From the NCBI GenBank assembly GCA_934130265.1, contig CAKOYC010000016.1:1-12774 (forward strand): a stretch of 12,774 nt of DNA. Reading direction: 5' to 3'. Below, one piece after another: positions 5,516 through 11,509 of the stretch. A program made the position numbers and the translations under genes. How positions within the stretch are numbered: the first letter of the stretch is position 1; the number at the start of each line of letters is the position of its first letter. This stretch comes from an uncultured Bacilli bacterium (GTDB taxonomy: Bacteria > Bacillota_I > Bacilli_A > RF39 > UBA660). The notes beneath the pieces were generated by a model that worked only from the letters and a program-made list of their open reading frames with translations, was not told the DNA's origin and searched no databases.

Positions 5516-6463
5516 TTACAATTTAAAGGTAGTTTCATTAATAAATGTATATTCACTATGACATTTTAACTGTCTTACTAACTTAAATAAAGCCATATCT
5601 CGCATTTTACACTCTAACATAATATCAACATCTTCATCAACTTTTTTTAATAAATCAAGAAGTTTAATAAACTCTTTTTCATCAATATAATCATGATGAC
5701 TTCTCTTATCCTTTCTACTTTTGGGAGAAGAAAAGTGTATCTTAGCTTTTAACTTCGTATCCTTCCAAGTAGATAAAATATCTTTTAAATCGCTAGTTGT
5801 TAATTTCTTTTTATTATTACATTTATAATGATGATAATCTAAAACCATAGGAATATTTAATTCCTTACAAATAGCTAGAGTATCTTCAAAAGTAAATAGT
5901 TTGTCATCATTTTCTAAAATGATAATATCTTTTAAATAATCAGGTAACTTTTTAAAATTAGTAATAAATCTTTTAACACTTTCTTCCTTATTATCCTTAC
6001 CACTCCCAACATGAATAATTGCTTTACCATTTATCCCTAGTAATTTAAAAAGATTATAATGGTATTCAATTTGTTTTATAGATATTTCTACAACTCGTTC
6101 ATTAACACTATTTAAAACACAATACTGATCTAAATGGGTATCAACTCGCATTCTATACCTCTTTATCTTTTTTCCTATATCATTAAACTTTTCACTAAAG
6201 GGTAATAAATAATCAAAATTAACTTTCTCATGAGTAGCTAGGGGAATAATATTAGGAGACATTCTATAGAAATATACTTCATTTATATGATTATAGTTAA
6301 TAACATTATCAAAGATATATAAATTTCTATTAATAATTTCTCTTAACCTTCTATTACTATCTTCAGAAGTTAGACTAGAGTAAGTCTTATAAGTCATAGT
6401 ATGAGAGTAAGTAATATTATCTAAAGATAAGGGACTTGCTACATAACCTAGATGGATTTTCAT
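5516..6463 (-). CDS. uvsE: UV-damage endonuclease UvdE/UvsE
   Basis: UvdE nicks DNA immediately 5' of UV photoproducts and some other lesions, starting an excision route that does not need UvrABC. The 315-residue TIM-barrel protein keeps all expected metal-site residues: His110 (THLDQYCVLN), His151 (IIHVGSG), Glu184 (ILENDD), Asp209 and His211/212 (DYHHYK), Lys241 and His243 (KIHFSS), and Glu284 (MLECK). NxxH and YRMSPNIIP near residues 57-74 are also typical. The usual HPDQF motif reads HLDQY here. The start is ATG 6463, with GGTGAT 5 bases upstream; an in-frame ATG at 6475 lacks a ribosome site. In spore formers this enzyme helps germinating spores survive UV. The product is clear; the symbol follows the Bacillus name. 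Confidence 0.93.
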   Translation of the reverse strand: MKIHLGYVASPLSLDNITYSHTMTYKTYSSLTSEDSNRRLREIINRNLYIFDNVINYNHINEVYFYRMSPNIIPLATHEKVNFDYLLPFSEKFNDIGKKIKRYRMRVDTHLDQYCVLNSVNERVVEISIKQIEYHYNLFKLLGINGKAIIHVGSGKDNKEESVKRFITNFKKLPDYLKDIIILENDDKLFTFEDTLAICKELNIPMVLDYHHYKCNNKKKLTTSDLKDILSTWKDTKLKAKIHFSSPKSRKDKRSHHDYIDEKEFIKLLDLLKKVDEDVDIMLECKMRDMALFKLVRQLKCHSEYTFINETTFKL

Positions 6464-6525
6464 GTTAATCACCATTAGTAGTATTTCAAAATCTAGAAAG
6501 TATTATTCTATAAAATTAAAAACAA

Positions 6526-6534
6526 CATATATTT
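6526..6534 (+). promoter_or_regulatory. CATA-type box before the DUF3298-like gene
   Basis: CATATATTT stands 24 bases before the TTG start, and the stretch through the AGGTGAT ribosome site matches the corresponding region of the collagen-like gene at 16 of 20 positions. It is a weak match to mother-cell sigma boxes on its own. Confidence 0.25.
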
Positions 6535-6538
6535 TAAT

Positions 6539-6552
6539 AGGTGATTATTTTG
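6539..6552 (+). promoter_or_regulatory. Ribosome site selecting a TTG start
   Basis: AGGTGA (6539-6544) lies 5 bases before TTG (6550-6552). The GTG at 6541 that would open the same frame is part of this site. The ATG at 6557 is out of frame. TTG is therefore the likely start codon. Confidence 0.7.
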
Positions 6553-7116
6553 AAAAATGAAATAAATATTGCTTTTCCCCAAGTACCATATGTGAACTTA
6601 AAAGAAAAACTAACTATGTTTATTAAAAATGAAGTAGATAATTTTTTAGACTTTGCTAAAGAAAAATATCAAATAGAACTTCCTTGTAATTTAACTATTA
6701 CTTATGAATATTATAGATATAATAGTTATGATAGTTATGTATTTTATATATCTAGTTTTGTCTTTGGAGCTCATCCTGATAATAGAATAATATCTTTTAC
6801 TTATGATACTATTAATAATAAACTTATTACTATGGCTGATTTAATAGATAAAGATCCATTCCTTTTAAATTATTTATCAAAAGAAACTAGAAGTAAACTT
6901 TTAAACAATAAACGTATTGTTGATAGAAATATGCTGTTAGAAGGGACTAAACCAGTTATAGATAATTATCAAGTGTTTGCTTTTACTCCTAGAGGAATTA
7001 TTCTTTTCTTTCAAGAATATCAAATAGCTCCTTATTCATCAGGTAGCTTTAAAGTCTTAATTCCTTACCGAAATAGTGATTTCTTAGACCGTAGTATTAT
7101 ACCTTTTAATAATTAG
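6550..7116 (+). CDS. DUF3298 (RsiV/PdaC-like) domain protein without signal peptide
   Basis: The 188-residue product starts at TTG. The second half carries the DUF3298 signature: IISFTYDTINNKLITMADL, a 'GT.P..DNYQVFAFTPRGI' strand pair, and FFQEYQIAPYSSGSFKVLIPY near the C-terminus. In RsiV this domain is extracellular and binds lysozyme; in PdaC-type enzymes it precedes a deacetylase. Here there is neither an N-terminal signal or membrane anchor nor a catalytic domain, so it appears to be a stand-alone, possibly cytoplasmic or spore-deposited copy. The promoter region resembles that of the convergent collagen-like gene, and the two genes overlap by 33 bases at their 3' ends. Domain recognition is good; the role is unknown. 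Confidence 0.75.
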   Translation: MKNEINIAFPQVPYVNLKEKLTMFIKNEVDNFLDFAKEKYQIELPCNLTITYEYYRYNSYDSYVFYISSFVFGAHPDNRIISFTYDTINNKLITMADLIDKDPFLLNYLSKETRSKLLNNKRIVDRNMLLEGTKPVIDNYQVFAFTPRGIILFFQEYQIAPYSSGSFKVLIPYRNSDFLDRSIIPFNN

Positions 7117-7926
7117 ATTTACATTATCAAAGTCTATATTGGCAGAGGCATTATCGCCAGTTATTCCACAACGAACGTATAGAGATGTTGTTTTTTCTAT
7201 TTTAGTAATAATTGTTTCTGAACAATCCATTCTATTTGTTAGACCAGCTTTTAATTCAAAAGATAAGTCTTGAATAACACTACCTTCACTATTGGTAAGA
7301 TGAAAGATGGCACCATGACTTTGATCTACTCCTGATATTTGGCCACATAATGTTATCTCATATATACCAGGTTTTAATAAGGAAATAGTAGAGTTACTTG
7401 TTAACTCAAAAGTTTCATTATCATCAGGAAGAACTAGTGTTTCTTGAAAAGTCATAATTTTAGAGTAACTGGCTTGAGCAAAACTTACAAATAAAACACA
7501 TTCATAACTAGTAGGAGAGGTAAAACTAGGTCCTGTTGGTCCTGTATCTCCTTTAGGTCCCGTTGGTCCCATTAATCCATCATTTCCTTTAGGACCCATA
7601 TCACCTTTTTCTCCTTTGTCACCTTTAGGACCAGTGTCTCCTTTTTCCCCTTTGATGTTTCCAATATCAACCCAATCATTTTTAGATAAATCCCAGATAT
7701 ATAAGTCATTTATTACTATGTAAGTATCTCCTTCTTCACCTGTTGGATGATACTTTTTTAATTCTTCTAAAGAAGGATAGGTTCCTTTAATATCTAATCC
7801 TGTACCAGCTTCACCTTTGGGTCCTGTTGGTCCTGTTATTACAGAAGGATAAAGTCCTGATTTTAAAAGCTTATCTCTAATCTTAATATTTTCTATAATT
7901 TCTTTAATTTTATCATCATAAGACAT
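7084..7926 (-). CDS. Collagen-like (BclA-type) spore-surface protein
   Basis: The 280-residue product has two Gly-X-Y tracts: a short one (residues 32-43, GPTGPKGEAG) and a longer one (93-134, 14 triplets, many GPT, GPK and GDT). They flank a 50-residue insert (44-92) rich in aromatic and acidic residues (GDTYIV-NDLYIWD). The C-terminal 145 residues are beta-rich, ending in NVNLIIKRY, like the TNF/C1q-like trimerisation head of BclA and related exosporium or phage-fibre proteins. There is no signal peptide, which fits assembly on the spore surface from the mother cell. GPT triplets are the known O-glycosylation sites in BclA. AGGTGAT sets the start, with a CATA-type box 24 bases upstream of the ATG. 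The alternative is a phage-tail-derived collagen protein; no phage genes are nearby. Confidence 0.8.
   Translation of the reverse strand: MSYDDKIKEIIENIKIRDKLLKSGLYPSVITGPTGPKGEAGTGLDIKGTYPSLEELKKYHPTGEEGDTYIVINDLYIWDLSKNDWVDIGNIKGEKGDTGPKGDKGEKGDMGPKGNDGLMGPTGPKGDTGPTGPSFTSPTSYECVLFVSFAQASYSKIMTFQETLVLPDDNETFELTSNSTISLLKPGIYEITLCGQISGVDQSHGAIFHLTNSEGSVIQDLSFELKAGLTNRMDCSETIITKIEKTTSLYVRCGITGDNASANIDFDNVNLIIKRYNTTV
7525..7650 (-). repeat. Gly-X-Y coding repeat, 14 triplets
   Basis: This is the nine-base periodic stretch encoding residues 93-134 of the collagen-like protein. Such tracts are prone to slippage and vary in length between strains. A shorter tract lies at 7798-7833. Confidence 0.9.
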
Positions 7927-7941
7927 TTATATCACCTAATA

Positions 7942-7950
7942 CAGTCTATG
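7942..7950 (-). promoter_or_regulatory. CATA-type box before the collagen-like gene
   Basis: On the minus strand CATAGACTG followed by TATTAGGTGAT. The arrangement parallels CATACTCTATATTAGAGG before the CotD-like gene. A sigma-K-like AC element (AACC) lies 17 bases upstream. Confidence 0.35.
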
Positions 7951-8002
7951 TTTACTAACTGTAATATGGTTGTGATATTGACTAATAAATTCTTTAGAAA
8001 TA

Positions 8003-8011
8003 CATATTATA
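8003..8011 (+). promoter_or_regulatory. CATA-type box before the ferritin-like gene
   Basis: CATATTATA fits CATAnnnTA exactly and ends 20 bases before the ATG at 8032. The TTGACT at 7978-7983 is too far away (21 bases) to pair with the TATTAT inside it as a standard sigma-A promoter. Confidence 0.35.
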
Positions 8012-8031
8012 AAAAGAAAGGGGAAATTAAG

Positions 8032-8532
8032 ATGTATTCAAATTATTATAATTATAATCCTTATCTAAATTATAGAAATGATAATCAGGTGGAGTCTTTA
8101 GAACTTATTACTTTAAATGAGGCGATTAATCTAATTAGAAAGTCAGTAGGAGATGAGAAAAGTGATGAGTTATTTTATGAACAATTAATAAATATGGCAC
8201 CTAATAATAAATCTAAGGAAATAATTGCAAGTATTAGAGATGATGAGAAAAAACATCATGGGATATTGAAAGACTTATATTATTCTTTTACAGGTAATAG
8301 TATAAATGATAGTAATAATCAGTATAATAATATAAATCTAAATATGAATTATAAGGATTCGTTAGAAAAAGCTTTATTTGGAGAGTTAGAGGCAGTGGAA
8401 AAGTACCGAAAGATTCTTTCTAAAATGCCTAGTGGTAAGGCTTATACTTTGTTAATGGCTATTATGACTGATGAGATGAAGCATGCTAATAAATATAATT
8501 TTTTAATAGCTACTGTGCCTAACAATAGTTGA
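8032..8532 (+). CDS. Ferritin-like (rubrerythrin/CotJC-superfamily) protein
   Basis: The 166-residue product has a Tyr/Asn-rich N-terminal tail (about 1-18), then a four-helix ferritin-like bundle. Two E-x-x-H motifs of a di-metal site are visible, DDEKKHH (80-86 region) and TDEMKHA (near 150), and matching Glu residues occur in the first helix of each pair (ELFYEQL; ALFGELEAVEKY). A variable Asn-rich linker joins the two halves. Close relatives with the same N-terminal 'YYNPY' tail are common in spore-forming Clostridia and Bacilli. A role in metal handling or peroxide protection during sporulation is plausible. The frame is open from 7948, but AAGGGGA (8018-8024) selects the ATG at 8032. 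No clear T-tailed hairpin follows. Confidence 0.82.
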   Translation: MYSNYYNYNPYLNYRNDNQVESLELITLNEAINLIRKSVGDEKSDELFYEQLINMAPNNKSKEIIASIRDDEKKHHGILKDLYYSFTGNSINDSNNQYNNINLNMNYKDSLEKALFGELEAVEKYRKILSKMPSGKAYTLLMAIMTDEMKHANKYNFLIATVPNNS

Positions 8533-8558
8533 CACTAAATTTTTTTTCCTTATTTAAT
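8529..8558 (+). promoter_or_regulatory. Possible promoter of the DUF308 gene
   Basis: A perfect TTGACA (8529-8534), overlapping the TGA stop of the ferritin-like gene, is followed after 18 bases by TTTAAT (8553-8558). A separate TATAAT at 8576-8581 lacks a good -35 box. Either could serve. Confidence 0.4.
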
Positions 8559-8623
8559 TATTAAATCTTAAGTAGTATAATAATAGATGAAAAGTAGAAT
8601 AATAAAATGATGGAGGTTTAATA

Positions 8624-9172
8624 ATGATTAAAAATTATTTAAAGAATTTTGAAAAGTATTCTATTTTGATATCTAGCTTGTTAATTATTTTAGGAATATT
8701 CTTATTAGTTAGTCCTATGAAGTCACTAGAAGTAGCAGTTATATTCTTTGCTGCTATTATGATTGTTAATGGTATTAGTAGATTTATCTCTTACTTTATG
8801 TTACCTAATGAAGAAAGACTATTTAGTCTTGATTTAGTAACAGGAATAGTAACAACACTAACTGGTAGTCTTATCTATCTTTATAGAATGGATTTAATTA
8901 ATGTTTTTCCAGTGATTTTAGGTATATGGATAATAGTTAGTAATTTAATAAAGATGCAGTTATCGATTAATTTAAGTGCTATTGCAGGAAGTAATTGGTT
9001 CTTATTACTAATCACTCAAATATTAATGATTATTCTAGGAGTAGTGTTGATTACTAATCCATTTAGTTCATTAATAGCCTTAACGACTCTTGCTGGATCT
9101 TTCTTGATAATAGCAGAGGTAGCTAGTTTAATAGAAAGTATTTATATTTTAGTAAAATTAAGGAATCTTTAG
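8624..9172 (+). CDS. HdeD/DUF308 family integral membrane protein
   Basis: The 182-residue, very hydrophobic protein has about six transmembrane helices in two sets of three (roughly 12-31, 36-58, 68-88 and 93-112, 122-145, 150-175). The repeats open with ILISSLLIILGIFLLVSP and LITQILMIILGVVLITNP, the internal duplication typical of DUF308 (HdeD). HdeD is linked to acid resistance in Escherichia coli, but the biochemical role in Gram-positives is not known. GGAGGT (8611-8616) precedes the ATG. The first arm of its terminator lies inside the last codons. It appears to be a single-gene unit. Confidence 0.88.
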   Translation: MIKNYLKNFEKYSILISSLLIILGIFLLVSPMKSLEVAVIFFAAIMIVNGISRFISYFMLPNEERLFSLDLVTGIVTTLTGSLIYLYRMDLINVFPVILGIWIIVSNLIKMQLSINLSAIAGSNWFLLLITQILMIILGVVLITNPFSSLIALTTLAGSFLIIAEVASLIESIYILVKLRNL

Positions 9173-9182
9173 GATTCTTTTT
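9160..9182 (+). terminator. Terminator of the DUF308 gene
   Basis: AAGGAATC (9160-9167) pairs with GATTCTTT (9173-9180), with one G-U wobble. The 5-base loop holds the TAG stop codon, and the arm runs into a T tail. The coding region and terminator overlap. Confidence 0.8.
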
Positions 9183-9241
9183 ATATGGATTTTGTAATAG
9201 CGTAATATTTAAAACTTTTAATATTCTTTTTTAGCCACCTG

Positions 9242-9250
9242 TGTTATAAT
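9242..9250 (+). promoter_or_regulatory. Extended -10 inside a short dyad, before the 9272 gene
   Basis: TGTTATAAT is a perfect extended -10. It is framed by CCTGT (9238-9242) and ACAGG (9251-9255), a 5-bp inverted repeat with the -10 in its centre, which could be a small operator. Confidence 0.5.
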
Positions 9251-9271
9251 ACAGGCAAGAAGTGAGGATAT

Positions 9272-10207
9272 ATGAATAAAGAAAAGATAAAAAATATAAT
9301 TATTATCATTTTACTATGTTTGTTAGTTTTAGTAACAACTCTATTTATTATTTCTAAGAAGGATGAAAATAAAAGTAATGAAGTAATTGTTACTGTAGAA
9401 GAAGTAGGAAAGAAATATTTACTAGGTAGTAGTAAAAACAAAGATTATTTAATTACTAATTATAAAGGTGACTATAAGGAAAAAGATAAGATTAAGTTTA
9501 CTTATAAAAATAAAGATAAGAAAGAAAAAGATGGATTAACTAATATTAAAGTAAGTGATGAAGACTTAATAGTTGATTATAAAGCTAAGGAAGAAGAAAA
9601 AACAGTAGAGAAAAGTGAATCTAGTAATGATTATCAATCTACTGATAATAGTAGTACTGTAACTACTAATAATAATCAAGTAAATAGTTCTAGTACTATA
9701 ACTACTAATAGTAATCAAGTAAATAGTTCTAGTACTGATACTAATATTGATGATGAAGTAGTAACTTATGTTAATACGCTGAAGGATGATAGTACTACTA
9801 GTAGTTTAAAAACTAACTTTGTTACTTTAGTTGATTTTATCTTCTATGATGGTACTATTAAAGGACATACTTTTAAAGAACTTAGTAATGAAGCTAAATT
9901 AAAAGTACTAGAAGCAATGCTTTATCTAGACTCAAAGGTGGAAAAGTACTTTCCTAATTATAAAGAAGAAATTAGTAGTAAGACAGGTAGGGCATATACT
10001 ACTGTTAAAGATAAAGTGGTTAGTAGCTATTTAAATATTACATCAGCTATTTGTAGTAAAGATAGTTCTATTTGTGATAGTGCTAAGGAAGACTTTCAAA
10101 ATTTAAAGAAGAACTTTGGACTTACTTGGTCAGTTATAAAAGAAGTAGCAGGTGACTCTAAAGAAAGTATTAAAAACTGGTATGAAATTTGGAGTGGTAA
10201 GAAGTAG
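9272..10207 (+). CDS. Membrane-anchored protein of unknown function with repeat linker
   Basis: The product is 311 residues. A single transmembrane anchor (8-28) follows a short Lys-rich N-terminus, so most of the protein should lie outside the cell. Residues 37-103 look like a small beta-rich domain (alternating Val/Ile/Tyr and Lys/Gly). Residues 105-160 are a Ser/Thr/Asn-rich linker with a 13-residue repeat (SSTVTTNNNQVNS, SSTITTNSNQVNS, then a partial copy). The C-terminal 150 residues form a helical domain with FVTLVDFIFYDGTIKG, a pair of Cys about 7 residues apart (CSKDSSIC) and a terminal KNWYEIWSG. I do not recognise the family. GTGAGG precedes the ATG. The next gene is 55 bases downstream and is also an envelope protein. 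Confidence 0.75.
   Translation: MNKEKIKNIIIIILLCLLVLVTTLFIISKKDENKSNEVIVTVEEVGKKYLLGSSKNKDYLITNYKGDYKEKDKIKFTYKNKDKKEKDGLTNIKVSDEDLIVDYKAKEEEKTVEKSESSNDYQSTDNSSTVTTNNNQVNSSSTITTNSNQVNSSSTDTNIDDEVVTYVNTLKDDSTTSSLKTNFVTLVDFIFYDGTIKGHTFKELSNEAKLKVLEAMLYLDSKVEKYFPNYKEEISSKTGRAYTTVKDKVVSSYLNITSAICSKDSSICDSAKEDFQNLKKNFGLTWSVIKEVAGDSKESIKNWYEIWSGKK
9662..9736 (+). repeat. Tandem 39-base repeat in the linker of the 9272 gene
   Basis: Two units (9662-9697 and 9701-9736) agree at 35 of 36 bases, with a 39-base period, and a degenerate partial copy lies just upstream. It encodes the SST/NQVNS linker and keeps the frame, so copy number can change without breaking the protein. Confidence 0.85.
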
Positions 10208-10220
10208 AAAAATGTTCATT

Positions 10221-10249
10221 TTTAAATAATAATATGCTATCCTTATAGT
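10221..10249 (+). promoter_or_regulatory. Possible promoter of the polymer-forming membrane protein gene
   Basis: TTTAAA (10221-10226) and TATAGT (10244-10249) are 17 bases apart, directly before the GGAGAGG ribosome site. The match is weak; the gene may also be read from the upstream gene. Confidence 0.3.
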
Positions 10250-10262
10250 AGGAGAGGTGAAT

Positions 10263-11327
10263 ATGGAAAATATAAAAAAATTGTTTATTTTACTTATAAT
10301 TAGTAGTTTTCTAATCTTACCTAATGTTTATGCTGAAGACAGTAATTATCTAAATATAAGTAATAACACTGGTAAGACAGTAAATCATAGTATGTTTACA
10401 GCCGGTGATGATGTTTCTACTAATAATATGGTTAAAGGAATTGACTTTACAGCTGGTAATAATCTGAATATAAATGGTAGTTCTGAATATGGAATGTTTG
10501 CTGGTAATAGTATTAACTTTAAAGGTATGGTTACTAGAGATTTATTTGTTGCAGGTAATCAAATAGTAATTGATAGTAGTGCTAATATAGCAAGGGATTT
10601 ATATGTAGCAGGTAATACTATAACAATATCAGCAGATATTAAAGGAAATATCTTTTTAGCAGCTAGGGAGGTTATCATTGATTCTAAAGAAATAAGTGGT
10701 GATGTCACTCTAAATAGTGGTAAGTTAACAATATCTGATAATACTAAGATAAATGGTACTTTGAAATATAATGATAATATAGATTATTCTAATACTAATG
10801 CTAGTATTAAAGAGATAAAAACATATCATGTTGATGAAAAGAGTAAGGATGAGGTTATACCATCAATTAGTAGTATTTTATTAGGAATAGTAACTAGCTT
10901 TTTAGTAGCTTTAGCAATATATTTACTATTACCAGCTAGCTATAAGGTACTTGATGATGTTAAGAAAGATAAAGTATTTAAAACTTTTGGAAATGGTTTT
11001 CTTTTCTTGATAGCAGTACCAGTTATTTCTATAATATTAATGATCAGTATTGTTTGTATGCCACTTGCTATTATAGCTTTAATCTTATATGGAATAATTA
11101 TTTATTTATCAAGTATTATTTCATCAGTTTATTTTGGTAGATTAATAGGTAATAGAGTCTTAAAACTAGATAATATTTATTTACAAATATTAATTGGTGT
11201 AGTAATTACTAGACTAGTAAAGTTAATTCCTGTTATTGGGGGATTATATAGTTTTGTAATTGTTATCTTGGGAGCAGGTTTAATTTACAATATGATGGTG
11301 AAACTTCATAAAGAGGCACTTGACTAA
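10263..11327 (+). CDS. Secreted polymer-forming (bactofilin-like beta-helix) membrane protein
   Basis: The product is 354 residues. The N-terminus MENIKKLF plus a hydrophobic core ending VYA-ED is a cleavable signal peptide (about 24 residues). Residues about 40-165 repeat a pattern of roughly 20 residues with a central 'AGN' (FTAGDDV, FTAGNNLNI, MFAGNSINF, LFVAGNQIVI, LYVAGNTITI, IFLAAREVII). This is the rung pattern of bactofilin-type right-handed beta-helices, here predicted outside the membrane. The C-terminal part (about 200-345) has about four or five hydrophobic helices. Such beta-helix plus membrane-domain proteins are common in Bacillota with no settled function. GGAGAGG (10251-10257) favours the ATG at 10263 over the GTG at 10257. 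No clear terminator follows before the riboswitch promoter. Confidence 0.8.
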   Translation: MENIKKLFILLIISSFLILPNVYAEDSNYLNISNNTGKTVNHSMFTAGDDVSTNNMVKGIDFTAGNNLNINGSSEYGMFAGNSINFKGMVTRDLFVAGNQIVIDSSANIARDLYVAGNTITISADIKGNIFLAAREVIIDSKEISGDVTLNSGKLTISDNTKINGTLKYNDNIDYSNTNASIKEIKTYHVDEKSKDEVIPSISSILLGIVTSFLVALAIYLLLPASYKVLDDVKKDKVFKTFGNGFLFLIAVPVISIILMISIVCMPLAIIALILYGIIIYLSSIISSVYFGRLIGNRVLKLDNIYLQILIGVVITRLVKLIPVIGGLYSFVIVILGAGLIYNMMVKLHKEALD

Positions 11328-11348
11328 TACCTATTAAAAGGTTACACT
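11320..11348 (+). promoter_or_regulatory. Promoter of the riboswitch-antiporter unit
   Basis: TTGACT (11320-11325), 17 bases, TACACT (11343-11348). The -35 overlaps the stop codon of the preceding gene. Transcription would start near 11355, just before the conserved GGGAGTAG of the aptamer. Confidence 0.6.
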
Positions 11349-11352
11349 TATA

Positions 11353-11484
11353 CTGTTAATAAGGGAGTAGTTGGCATGTTAGAATCTAGCATGTAATAAA
11401 GTCAACATCATGATTTTTATCTGGCTTTATTATAGACAATGAGACTTGTTTGCAAGATATAGAAAGCAGACTAAGTCTCTTTTT
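11353..11484 (+). ncRNA. yybP-ykoY-type manganese riboswitch (aptamer plus expression platform)
   Basis: This RNA class binds Mn2+ and usually switches on metal-export genes. Conserved pieces appear in the right order: GGGAGTAG (11363-11370); a hairpin CATGTTA/TAGCATG (11375-11393); an 8-bp stem TAATAAAG/CTTTATTA (11394-11401, 11425-11432) whose 5' side continues TCAACATCA and whose 3' side is preceded by CTGG; a small hairpin ACAA/TTGT (11436-11449); and GCAAGA (11452-11457), the partner of GGGAGTAG in the metal-site internal loop. The closing P1 helix is less clear; CTGTT (11353-11357) with AGCAG (11465-11469) is possible. The terminator that follows reuses the aptamer's 3' strand, so aptamer and terminator exclude each other. 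Confidence 0.85.
11441..11484 (+). terminator. Riboswitch-controlled terminator before the antiporter gene
   Basis: GAGACTTGTTTGC (11441-11453) pairs with GCAGAC-(T)-AAGTCTC (11466-11479), giving 13 bp with one bulge, then TTTTT. Its left arm takes up the TTGT of the aptamer's last hairpin and the GC of GCAAGA. This predicts an ON switch: the metal-bound aptamer prevents termination. Confidence 0.88.
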
Positions 11485-11509
11485 ATATCTGAAATGAAAG
11501 GAGTAGAAG

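Noticed and set aside
7978..8010. Sigma-A promoter TTGACT...TATTAT for the ferritin-like gene
   Set aside because: The spacer is 21 bases, too long; the CATATTATA box explains the site better.
9244..9441. Open frame of 65 codons antisense to the 9272 gene
   Set aside because: Its hydrophobic product is the mirror of a Lys/Ile/Asn-rich coding region; no start signals are seen.
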